A stretch of 5,845 bases of DNA from positions 1-5,845 of the forward strand of contig CAMJYS010000049.1 in assembly GCA_946410005.1 (NCBI GenBank). The letters run 5' to 3'. A model generated the notes under the pieces. The model had not been told where the DNA came from and searched no databases. It worked only from the letters and a program-made list of their open reading frames with translations. Positions 1 through 5,800 of the stretch are shown in pieces; positions within the stretch are counted from its first letter, which is position 1, and each line of letters opens with the position of its first letter. The position numbers and the translations under genes were made by a program. This stretch comes from an uncultured Clostridia bacterium. Its GTDB lineage: Bacteria > Bacillota > Clostridia > Oscillospirales > Acutalibacteraceae.

Positions 1-13
1 GGTTAATTCAAAA

Positions 14-469
14 ATGGAAATAGAAAAACTTTTAAACGAACTTGAAGATATGATTGAAGTATCTTGGCATTTGCCTATGTCCGGCGGAAAATCTCTTTTG
101 GATGCAAAAGAGATTCAAAGAATTGTTGAAGATTTAAGACTTAAACTTCCGAAAGAAATTGTTCAAGCTCGTAAAATAATCGACGACAGAGAAAAAATAT
201 TCGAAAACGCAAAAGTTGATATCAAAAAAATGATTGAATCGACAAAAGAAAAAGTCCAAGAAATGATAAACAGCAGCGAAATCGTTGAAAAAGCCAAAGT
301 ATTAGCTGGAAACATTATTTCTGACGCTAGATCCAAAGCGAACGAAATACAACAATCTGCAAATCAATATGTAGATAACGTAATGAAAGATCTTGAAAAA
401 ACAGTCGATTCAAAATTGGCCGATATCAGAAAAGCAAGAACTTTGTTAAACAAAAAACGTAATGGTTAG
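14..469 (+). CDS. Coiled-coil protein of the clostridial AtpF-like ('ATPase'-annotated) family
   Basis: A 151-residue soluble protein with no signal peptide or membrane segment. Residues 1-30 hold a short helix and the segment SWHLPMSGGKSLLDA. From about residue 30 to the end it is rich in Lys, Glu, Ala and Ile with long uninterrupted helix, as in a coiled coil. The motif RLKLPKEIVQARKIIDDRE (42-60) and the NQYVDNVMKDLEK segment (117-129) resemble, from memory, a conserved Firmicute family that databases often call ATPase or ATP synthase b-subunit-like. I see no Walker A or other nucleotide-binding motif, so that name is probably only coiled-coil similarity. Its role is unknown; a DivIVA-like scaffold is another possibility. 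The ATG at 14 is preferred because the family-like sequence starts there; only a partial GG of a ribosome site (1-2) is in the window, so the promoter and upstream partners lie outside. It converges on pfkA. Confidence 0.85.
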   Translation: MEIEKLLNELEDMIEVSWHLPMSGGKSLLDAKEIQRIVEDLRLKLPKEIVQARKIIDDREKIFENAKVDIKKMIESTKEKVQEMINSSEIVEKAKVLAGNIISDARSKANEIQQSANQYVDNVMKDLEKTVDSKLADIRKARTLLNKKRNG

Positions 470-482
470 AAAATTGTAATAC

Positions 483-524
483 AAAAACTGCCTTTGAACA
501 AATAAAAATTCAAAAGCAGTTTTT
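483..524. terminator. Bidirectional intrinsic terminator between convergent genes
   Basis: Two 16-base arms (483-498 and 509-524) enclose a 10-base loop. The outer five pairs are A:T, which gives an A-tract on one side and a T-tract on the other, so the hairpin ends in T residues whichever way it is read. The only imperfect pair is 492/515: C-A when read on the plus strand, G-U when read on the minus strand, so the hairpin is slightly better for the pfkA direction. It lies 13 bases after the stop of the coiled-coil gene and 16 bases after the stop of pfkA. Confidence 0.85.
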
Positions 525-540
525 AGTGTGCAAAATATAA

Positions 541-1509
541 CTATATAGAAATTTGCAGAGCGTGAATATATAAATTTAAGTCTATATTTTTTTTACACTT
601 TAAAGCTTCATCAATATCAACATTTATAACTTTGTCGCACCTTAAAGCTATAGCTTTATTGAATTTTTTATATAAAATATTATCAACAACTTTACAACCC
701 ATAAGACTTGCAACGACTCTATCCCTTATTGTCGGTGAGCCGCCTCTTTGCACATGGCCTAAAATTGTACATCTTGTTTGTACTCCTGTCTTTTCCTCTA
801 TTGACTTTGCTATCTTAGAAGAATCAAAACAATTTTCTGAAACAATTACTATAAAATGACGTTTTCCTAGATTTTTAGTAATCTTTATTCTCTCAATTAC
901 ATCTTTTTCGAAATCACATTCTATTTCGGGGACAATTATTGCGGTAGCACCGACAGAAATGCCCGTAAACAGTGCAATATCACCACAGTGTCTACCCATA
1001 ACTTCAACCACACTGCATTTTTCGTGAGACTGTGTGGTATCTCTTATTTTGTCAACCATTTCAACAGCCGTATTTGTTGCAGTATCAAATCCTATCGCAT
1101 ATTCAGTATAAGGCATATCGTTATCAATAGACGCCGGAACAAACATACATTTTATTCCCATATCAGAAAGCTTTTTTATGCCATTTAAAGTACCATTTCC
1201 GCCTATTGTAACCACAACATCAATTTCATTTTTATTGCAAGTTTCAACAGCTTGTTTTACTCCATTTTCGCTCAAAAATTCCGAATCTCTTGCACTATAC
1301 AAAATCGTTCCTCCACGATGAAGTATATCGGAAACTGTTCTCAAATTCATTTTAAATATATCGCCGTTTCTAAGCCCTGTATAGCCTCGATTTACTCCAA
1401 AAACATTAATATTTTGTCCGAGCGCATACCTAGTTATTGCACGAATTGCAGCGTTCATGCCGGGAGCATCTCCGCCGCTAGTTAAAATTGCAATATTTTT
1501 TATTTTCAA
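541..1509 (-). CDS. pfkA: ATP-type 6-phosphofructokinase with altered active-site residues
   Basis: Full-length (322 residues, usual about 320) bacterial phosphofructokinase, the cytosolic glycolytic enzyme that turns fructose 6-phosphate plus ATP into fructose 1,6-bisphosphate. Visible motifs are the ATP loop TSGGDAPGMNAAIR (10-23), HRGGTILYSAR (64-74), IDND (128-131, catalytic Asp129), EVMGRHCGD (169-177) and LGHVQRGGSPT (250-260, with His252 and Arg255). Gly106 at the position that separates ATP from pyrophosphate enzymes favours ATP. Three active-site positions differ from the E. coli/Geobacillus enzymes: the GGDG motif reads GGNG (Asp103 to Asn105), Arg162 of SH(Q/E)R is Lys164, and Thr125 is Ser127. 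Effector-site Arg21 and Arg25 are kept (Arg23, Arg27), while Lys211 aligns with Leu214. The start is TTG with AGGAG 8 bases upstream; no ATG fits. It is the last gene of the HD-ackA-pfkA run, 22 bases after ackA. The family is certain; full activity is not. Confidence 0.95.
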   Translation of the reverse strand: MKIKNIAILTSGGDAPGMNAAIRAITRYALGQNINVFGVNRGYTGLRNGDIFKMNLRTVSDILHRGGTILYSARDSEFLSENGVKQAVETCNKNEIDVVVTIGGNGTLNGIKKLSDMGIKCMFVPASIDNDMPYTEYAIGFDTATNTAVEMVDKIRDTTQSHEKCSVVEVMGRHCGDIALFTGISVGATAIIVPEIECDFEKDVIERIKITKNLGKRHFIVIVSENCFDSSKIAKSIEEKTGVQTRCTILGHVQRGGSPTIRDRVVASLMGCKVVDNILYKKFNKAIALRCDKVINVDIDEALKCKKNIDLNLYIHALQISI

Positions 1510-1515
1510 ATATAT

Positions 1516-1522
1516 CTCTCCT
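1516..1522 (-). promoter_or_regulatory. Ribosome binding site that fixes the TTG start of pfkA
   Basis: AGGAGAG on the minus strand; AGGAG ends 8 bases before the TTG at 1509-1507. The good match and spacing support the TTG, which also places the family N-terminus (KIKNIAILTSGGD) correctly. It lies inside the 22-base ackA-pfkA gap. Confidence 0.85.
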
Positions 1523-1531
1523 ATAAAATGC

Positions 1532-2755
1532 TCAAATTAAATTATTGTTTTTTAATAGCTCCAAAGTATCCCTAGCGATTGAAAGCTCTTCATTCGTAGG
1601 TATTACAAAAACGTCTATTTTAGAATTATTTTTAGAAATCCGTCCACCTTTTCCCGAAACCATGGTTTTATTTAATTCATCATCAATTTCAATGCCCATA
1701 AACGCTAAATTTTTACATATATTTTCACGATGTACCCATTGATTTTCGCCTATTCCACCTGTGAAAATTAAAACATCCAACCCTTGTAAAACTGCTGTGT
1801 ACGCACCAATATATTGAACAATTTGATATACCATCATTTCGTGAGAAAGTTTTGCAAGTTCATTTCCGTTATTTTCTGCTTTTAATATTTCTCTGTCATC
1901 ACTTCCAACGCCGGAAATCCCCAGTAATCCTGATTGTTTATTAAGTATTTTGTTAACTTCATCTAAGCTCAAAGAATCGAGTTCCGCTATTCTTAAAATT
2001 ACAGACGGGTCAAGCGAACCAGAGCGAGTACCCATCATTATTCCGCCAAGCGGTGATAATCCCATACTTGTTTCAACTGCTTTTGAATTTTTTACAGCAG
2101 TAATTGAAGAACCATTTCCTAAATGGCAACTTATTATTTTTAAATCGTCTGAATTTTTTTGGGTTATGTTGCAATATTTTTTTATAACAAATTTATGTGA
2201 TGTACCATGAAATCCATATTTTCTTATATGATAATTTTCATAATATTTATATGGAATAGGGAAGATGTACGCTTTTTTTGGAAGATTGCAATAAAACGAC
2301 GTATCAAAAACAGCAATTTGCGGTATATTATCTCCCAGCAATTCTTTGCAGGCTTTTATTCCCGACAAATGTGCAGCGTTATGAAGTGGTGCAAGCGGTA
2401 TTAAATTTTTTATTTCACGTATAACGTCGTCGTTTATGATTGCGGGTTCTTTAAAATATTCTCCTCCGTGAACAACTCTATGTCCAACTGCTTTTATTTC
2501 GGAAATATCTTTTATAATTCCTTTTTTACTATCCATAAGCATTTCTTCTATATACTTAAACGCCTTTGTGTGATTCGATATTCCAGGAATTACTATTTTA
2601 TCTATTTTTTCGCCTAAAAGAGTTATTTGATGGACTTCGCTTTCTGACGAACCTATTTTTTCGCAAATTCCTTTTGCTAAAATTTTCTCGTCATTCATAT
2701 CGATTAATTGATATTTTAGAGACGAGCTTCCAGAATTTAAAACCAATATATTAAT
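1532..2755 (-). CDS. ackA: Acetate kinase, probable ATT start
   Basis: Acetate kinase of the ASKHA fold, cytosolic, converting acetyl phosphate plus ADP to acetate plus ATP. About 407 residues from the ATT at 2755 (410 from a GTG at 2764; usual about 400). In the GTG-based numbering one sees NSGSSSLKYQ (10-19), HRVVHGG (95-101, Arg96 = Arg91 of the Methanosarcina enzyme), FDTSFY (153-158, Asp154), RKYGFHGTSH (181-190, His186), HLGNGSS (214-220), GTRSGSLDP (245-253, Arg247), TGGIGEN (335-341) and NEELSIARDT (391-400, Glu392). All known catalytic residues are present. The family N-terminus (M-x-ILVLNSGSS) aligns with ATT AAT ATA TTG, and a near-perfect ribosome site ends 8 bases before that ATT; the GTG falls inside this site. 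It lies between the HD gene (44 bases upstream) and pfkA (22 bases downstream), apparently in one operon. No phosphotransacetylase gene is in the window. Confidence 0.96.
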   Translation of the reverse strand: MNILVLNSGSSSLKYQLIDMNDEKILAKGICEKIGSSESEVHQITLLGEKIDKIVIPGISNHTKAFKYIEEMLMDSKKGIIKDISEIKAVGHRVVHGGEYFKEPAIINDDVIREIKNLIPLAPLHNAAHLSGIKACKELLGDNIPQIAVFDTSFYCNLPKKAYIFPIPYKYYENYHIRKYGFHGTSHKFVIKKYCNITQKNSDDLKIISCHLGNGSSITAVKNSKAVETSMGLSPLGGIMMGTRSGSLDPSVILRIAELDSLSLDEVNKILNKQSGLLGISGVGSDDREILKAENNGNELAKLSHEMMVYQIVQYIGAYTAVLQGLDVLIFTGGIGENQWVHRENICKNLAFMGIEIDDELNKTMVSGKGGRISKNNSKIDVFVIPTNEELSIARDTLELLKNNNLI

Positions 2756-2759
2756 TGCA

Positions 2760-2770
2760 ATCACTTCCTT
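2760..2770 (-). promoter_or_regulatory. Extended ribosome binding site of ackA, overlapping the only GTG
   Basis: AAGGAAGTGAT on the minus strand matches the full anti-Shine-Dalgarno complement AAGGAGGTGAT in 10 of 11 positions. The in-frame GTG (2764-2762) is part of this element and so is unlikely to be the start. The G at 2764 is followed after 8 bases by ATT (2755-2753), exactly where the family's Met is expected. Confidence 0.75.
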
Positions 2771-2799
2771 TTTAAAATTCTTTATTTATAAAAATATTA

Positions 2800-3390
2800 T
2801 TAATTTCTTACTTCAGATGTTCCTTTTTCTCTAAGATAAGTGGCTTCTAAGTCTGAAATATGAAGCTTTACACAGATTGGGTATTTATCAAAAGCTAAGC
2901 TCATAGAAAATCCCCCTGCTTTTGCAGAATCGTCAAATCCTCCCATATGCCATCTTATCGCCATAGCTTCGCTGGTTTTTAGCCTTATAAATCTTTCGAT
3001 TAAGAAAACCGATTTTTCTCCATGTCCGTATGGAAATGAATCTTCGACAATATAAAACGGTACTTGTTCCCAAACTCCGGTAAGTTCATTTTTTACATTT
3101 CGTGTTGTAGTTTTGTAAAATTGAGCTTTACATAAATCGTGCAAAAGAGTACAAATCGTAACGCTTTCTAAATTATCTTCGTTTTCGTCAAAGTGTTTTT
3201 CCATAAACACTTTGTAAACATTCAAGCTGTGTTTTAAAAGTCCTTCTTTACACGCACAGTGATATTTAGTACTCGCAGGAGCAGTAAAAAAATCTGTTTT
3301 TTCAAGCCAAGATAAAAATTCCTCTGCTCCTTCTCTTTTTATGTTTGTCCGATATATATTAATAAATTCGTCTTTAAGACTCATAATCAT
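2800..3390 (-). CDS. HD-domain phosphohydrolase-like protein, substrate unknown
   Basis: A 196-residue cytosolic protein with the metal-binding pattern of the HD superfamily: His54 (LLKHSLNVY), the His84-Asp85 pair (TLLHDLCK), further histidines at 123 (YGHGEKS) and 148 (RWHMGG), and a distal Asp180 (HISDLEATY). These spacings fit an HD metal-dependent phosphohydrolase; the substrate (nucleotide, cyclic nucleotide or nucleic acid) cannot be read from the sequence. The segment WLEKTDFFTAPASTKYH (28-44) resembles, from memory, a conserved clostridial HD family of unknown function. There is no signal peptide or membrane segment. Two starts are possible: ATG at 3390 (4 bases after AGGAG) or ATG at 3384 (10 bases after); the longer one is given. 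It is the first gene after a promoter near 3424-3432 and is followed at 44 bases by ackA with no terminator visible, so it is probably co-transcribed with ackA and pfkA. Confidence 0.9.
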   Translation of the reverse strand: MIMSLKDEFINIYRTNIKREGAEEFLSWLEKTDFFTAPASTKYHCACKEGLLKHSLNVYKVFMEKHFDENEDNLESVTICTLLHDLCKAQFYKTTTRNVKNELTGVWEQVPFYIVEDSFPYGHGEKSVFLIERFIRLKTSEAMAIRWHMGGFDDSAKAGGFSMSLAFDKYPICVKLHISDLEATYLREKGTSEVRN

Positions 3391-3394
3391 ACAA

Positions 3395-3402
3395 CTCCTA
3401 AC
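3395..3402 (-). promoter_or_regulatory. Ribosome binding site of the HD gene
   Basis: GTTAGGAG on the minus strand. It sits 4 bases before the first ATG (3390) and 10 bases before the second (3384). Neither spacing is ideal, so the N-terminus is uncertain by two residues. Confidence 0.75.
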
Positions 3403-3423
3403 AACAATTTTTATTTATGTATA

Positions 3424-3432
3424 ATTATAACA
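3424..3432 (-). promoter_or_regulatory. Extended -10 promoter for the HD-ackA-pfkA operon
   Basis: The minus strand reads TGTTATAAT: a perfect TATAAT (3429-3424) preceded by the TGn extension. The -35 position 17 bases upstream is only T-rich (TTTTAT, 3452-3447), which is typical when an extended -10 is present. It lies just downstream of the terminator of the preceding gene and about 34 bases before the HD start codon, which gives a short leader of about 25 bases. Confidence 0.65.
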
Positions 3433-3442
3433 TTTTATAGTT

Positions 3443-3485
3443 AAAAATAAAAATTATAGCCTTTGAGTTTTTGGGCTCGAAGGCT
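3443..3485 (-). terminator. Intrinsic terminator of the cysteine-rich protein gene
   Basis: Arms at 3485-3476 (AGCCTTCGAG on the minus strand) and 3467-3458 (CTCAAAGGCT) with an 8-base loop, then the T-rich run ATAATTTTTATTTTT (3457-3443). One internal C-A mismatch exists on the minus strand; on the plus strand the same position is a U-G pair. The stem begins 9 bases after the stop codon at 3497-3495, which makes that gene a separate transcription unit from the HD-ackA-pfkA run. Confidence 0.7.
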
Positions 3486-3494
3486 GTTTTGATA

Positions 3495-4328
3495 TTAAGA
3501 ATTTTCGGATCTGTTTTTGCATCCACCACAAGTTGATGACGAATTTTCATCGATTGTTCTTGGTGGGAAAAATTCTTCCGTTGGAAATTCAATTCTGCTG
3601 AAAAGATCGCACGGGTCGTCTGTCGAAGTTACGCACTCTTTTCTTGGTATACAAAAATCATATGCCGGTATTCGCATCTGAACATTTCTTTCGATTTGTA
3701 CAATCGAAAACAGTCCAAGACTTACCGCAACGCTCTTATTTACGTTATTACCGCGAATAAATTCTCCGCCGAATCTCCTACAAATTGAATCGGGAACTCT
3801 ACATTGAGGTTGACGACTACAATCTCTTGGGTCGCATAATTTTGCCGAAAGAGCAACCGGATTTGCTACCTGAACAGTCGCTTTGGGTAAATTTCTTGTA
3901 GCTGCATTTTGTAAATCTGATTCATCCATAGAATAGTCAGAGCTAAATATTCTTACGTTTCCTTCGCTACCGTACAAAACTACTTTTTTATTGTGAACGC
4001 AAAGTCCTGAAACCGTAGCTGGCATTACACTTGGCGATATAAAAGCCTCTAAATTGACTTCAAAAAAGAAAGTCATATCAATTGAATAGTATCCTTTTCT
4101 AAAAGGTATCGGCTCTATATCGATATAAGTTGTAATAACATTAACATTTTTTACTCTAACATTATTAGATTGATCAATTATGTGCTGACCTGATTCACTA
4201 AAATTAACTCTCAAATTTTCTAAACAATCTTTATCTGCACATGAATCATAAACTCTATATGCATCTATGCAAACAGATTCTTTAAATTGATTATCTTGGC
4301 AAGAGAACGAAGAAAAATTCTCTGTCAT
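3495..4328 (-). CDS. Cysteine-rich conserved hypothetical protein, possibly spore-associated
   Basis: I do not recognise a characterised family. The 277-residue protein has no signal peptide or membrane segment. It has 14 cysteines in three zones: N-terminal (10, 20, 30, 35), middle (110, 165, 170, 176, 183) and C-terminal (226, 232, 240, 267, 270, the last pair as CGGC). Residues about 60-130 alternate hydrophobic and polar residues like a beta-sandwich (NVNVITTYIDIEPIPF, YYSIDMTFFFEVNLEAF, KKVVLYGSEGNVRIF). A second beta-like stretch is at 198-225. From memory, similar CIDAYRVYDSC / DIEPIPF / GSEGNV proteins occur in Clostridia as hypothetical proteins. The beta pattern is loosely reminiscent of SPOCS (DUF3794) spore-coat domains, but I cannot establish homology. 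The start ATG has GGGGGG 8 bases upstream. It is flanked by its own terminator and a possible sporulation promoter, and it lies beside germination genes. A disulfide-linked spore structural role is inference only. Confidence 0.88.
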   Translation of the reverse strand: MTENFSSFSCQDNQFKESVCIDAYRVYDSCADKDCLENLRVNFSESGQHIIDQSNNVRVKNVNVITTYIDIEPIPFRKGYYSIDMTFFFEVNLEAFISPSVMPATVSGLCVHNKKVVLYGSEGNVRIFSSDYSMDESDLQNAATRNLPKATVQVANPVALSAKLCDPRDCSRQPQCRVPDSICRRFGGEFIRGNNVNKSVAVSLGLFSIVQIERNVQMRIPAYDFCIPRKECVTSTDDPCDLFSRIEFPTEEFFPPRTIDENSSSTCGGCKNRSENS

Positions 4329-4336
4329 ATAAAAAT

Positions 4337-4342
4337 CCCCCC
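4337..4342 (-). promoter_or_regulatory. Unusual all-G ribosome binding site
   Basis: The minus strand has a run of six G residues ending 8 bases before the ATG at 4328-4326. It stands out in this very AT-rich stretch and can pair with the CCUCC core of 16S rRNA partly through G-U pairs. The spacing supports the chosen start. Confidence 0.7.
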
Positions 4343-4350
4343 ATAATAAA

Positions 4351-4392
4351 ATTGACGTACATTAAGCGTTTTTTAATCTATCTTATGTCAAT
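4351..4392. repeat. Imperfect inverted repeat in the leader of the cysteine-rich gene
   Basis: ATTGAC (4351-4356) and GTCAAT (4387-4392) are exact inverted arms. Inside them ATTAAG (4361-4366) and CTTAT (4382-4386) can pair with a small bulge. The loop is AT-rich. It could be an operator or an mRNA leader stem, or chance in AT-rich DNA. There is no T-tract directly after it on the minus strand, so it does not look like a terminator. Confidence 0.35.
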
Positions 4393-4425
4393 CGTCTTAA
4401 AATTATAAATTCATACTTTCAATTT

Positions 4426-4453
4426 TATATTATGGAAAATTTATTTTTTGTGT
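4426..4453 (-). promoter_or_regulatory. Possible sigma-K-like sporulation promoter
   Basis: The minus strand has CATAATATA (4434-4426), an exact match to the sigma-K -10 pattern CATAnnnTA. The AC-containing ACAC (4453-4450) ends 15 bases upstream, matching the loose sigma-K -35 element. It would drive the cysteine-rich gene with a leader of roughly 90 bases. In AT-rich DNA such matches arise by chance, so this is tentative. Confidence 0.3.
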
Positions 4454-4465
4454 TACGATTTTATT

Positions 4466-5566
4466 TTACAACGCTTCTTTTCCGATAATTGAGGCTTTTA
4501 CCTTTGCCGAAACCACGAACTCGAAATTGCAAAATTCGTTTTTCCAGCTATTCTCTATAGACTTAAAAAAATTAGTATCAGATTTTTTTAAAAGCCTACC
4601 GATATTAAATGTATCGCTTTTTGTAGCGGTGCATTTTTTTATTGCACTATAACAGGATTCTTTCACCATTTGTGAAAATTTTTCCTCAATAACTTCTTTT
4701 AATTTTTCATCAAAATATGCTTCCAATTGTTTTTTTTCACCCGACGAAAAAGTTCTTATATCTACATTTAAATTTAAATAAATTTTTTTGTTTTTTAAAT
4801 CTATTTTAGTTGATACATTTGATTTATCTATAGTTCCGGTTATCTTATCAAATTCCGGAATATCTAAATTATATGCCCCAAATTTCGGAACACCTTTTAA
4901 AATCATAAATCCTAAAGCTTCATCATCTTTTAGAAATAAATTTAATTTATTTTCTGAAAAAACTCCTATACCCATAAGCTTTACACTACTTTTTTCGGAT
5001 TCTCCAAAAGGTTCTACCCACGCAACATACGGATCGGATATTTTACTTTTTAAATCTCGTACAAAATGCAATATATCAGAATTCAATTCATCAGGAATAA
5101 GGTCGTGTATACTTTGAGATTTTATCGATTTATTATTTATTTTTATATTAAAAATTTCAAAAGCTGTTTTTTTAGTAATACAAATTTTCACTTTTGGCCT
5201 TGTTTCACAATGTCTTATAAAAAAATCTATAAATTGATCAGTTCCAATTTTGGCAATACTTTCACTGATTATTACTAACAAATTTTGAGAGTATATAGGA
5301 GTTAAACTTGTTTCTTTAGTTATATTTTCTAATGCGGATACAAGAGATGTACCGCTTGTCCTTAATATTTTTATGCTTGGCTCATCTTTACTTACAGGAT
5401 TTTGAAAATCCAGAGCCTGTATAGTTATAGAGTATCCGACTTCGGATTTATCAATGCCTATACCTTGAACTATAAGCTTTTGATATATTTGTTGTTGGTC
5501 GCTACAACCTGTTAATAAAAACATCATAAACAAAGTTAAAATAAAGCCGATTTCTTTAATTTTCAA
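4466..5566 (-). CDS. Ger(x)C family spore germination lipoprotein
   Basis: A 366-residue C-subunit of a GerA-type germinant receptor, expected to be lipid-anchored on the outer face of the spore inner membrane beside A and B subunits. The signal peptide has a charged start (MKIKE), a hydrophobic core (about 6-18) and lipobox LTGC with the lipidated Cys21. The N-terminal domain (about 22-180) includes IVQGIGIDKSEVGYSITIQ. The C-terminal domain (about 195-360) ends with the family signature DTFNIGRLLKKSD, then SWKNEF and a final beta strand. Length is normal for the family. The start is TTG at 5566-5564 with AAGGAG 10 bases upstream; no alternative keeps the signal peptide. The gene overlaps the stop of the upstream permease by 11 bases, so the two are translationally coupled. 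Which germinant is sensed cannot be told. Confidence 0.95.
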   Translation of the reverse strand: MKIKEIGFILTLFMMFLLTGCSDQQQIYQKLIVQGIGIDKSEVGYSITIQALDFQNPVSKDEPSIKILRTSGTSLVSALENITKETSLTPIYSQNLLVIISESIAKIGTDQFIDFFIRHCETRPKVKICITKKTAFEIFNIKINNKSIKSQSIHDLIPDELNSDILHFVRDLKSKISDPYVAWVEPFGESEKSSVKLMGIGVFSENKLNLFLKDDEALGFMILKGVPKFGAYNLDIPEFDKITGTIDKSNVSTKIDLKNKKIYLNLNVDIRTFSSGEKKQLEAYFDEKLKEVIEEKFSQMVKESCYSAIKKCTATKSDTFNIGRLLKKSDTNFFKSIENSWKNEFCNFEFVVSAKVKASIIGKEAL

Positions 5567-5800
5567 TTCTTATTTTCTCCTTTTTAGGTTTAACTTTTTT
5601 CAAAACAATAACAAAAATTGGAATTATAATTGAAATTAAAATTAAGTACCAAAATAAAAGTTTTGTAAAAAGTTCCTCACGCAAAATTTGAAAATTCTCA
5701 TAAAAAAACGGAAACGCTGACATTACTGCACTAAATATTATAATTGAAATTTTACGTGCTCTTTCTCCTAATATTTTTTTTATTCCCTCTCCTGCCAATA
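5556..5800 (-). CDS. GerAB/GerKB-type germination permease, C-terminal fragment
   Basis: Only the last 80 or so codons are present; the 5' part is lost because the contig runs into adapter sequence at 5801. The fragment starts at about LAGEGIKKILGERARK, followed by a hydrophobic segment (about 5700-5750), the motif AFPFFYENFQILREELF, then a strong final transmembrane helix (about 5598-5663) and a Lys-rich tail (KKVKPKKEK). This helix-loop-helix-basic tail, directly before and overlapping a Ger(x)C gene, fits the end of the spore germination permease (B subunit; amino acid/polyamine transporter fold, usually about 360 residues with 10 helices). Identification rests partly on context. Any open reading frame extending past 5801 (with residues such as VQTCALPI) is an adapter translation, not protein. 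Confidence 0.8.
5577..5582 (-). promoter_or_regulatory. Ribosome binding site of the Ger(x)C gene
   Basis: AAGGAG on the minus strand, 10 bases before the TTG at 5566 and located inside the 3' end of the upstream permease gene. It supports TTG as the real start and indicates that the two genes share a transcript. Confidence 0.8.

Noticed and set aside
632..2754. Several plus-strand open frames of 62-86 codons opposite pfkA and ackA
   Set aside because: They lie wholly inside well-identified genes on the other strand, have no convincing ribosome sites and no protein-like composition.
2756..2764. GTG at 2764 as the start of ackA
   Set aside because: It sits inside the ribosome binding site and would add three residues not expected in the family; ATT at 2755 fits better, though GTG cannot be fully excluded.
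4386..4391. Perfect TTGACA on the minus strand as a housekeeping -35 box
   Set aside because: No acceptable -10 hexamer lies 16-18 bases downstream (CGCTTA at 17); it is better explained as part of the inverted repeat.
4421..4441. AATTTT...AAAATT hairpin as terminator of the ger operon
   Set aside because: The stem is only six A:T pairs without G:C, and there is no clear following T-tract, so it is too weak to call.
4788..5278. Plus-strand open frames opposite the Ger(x)C gene
   Set aside because: These are antisense shadows of a clear lipoprotein gene with low-complexity Phe/Ile/Ser composition.
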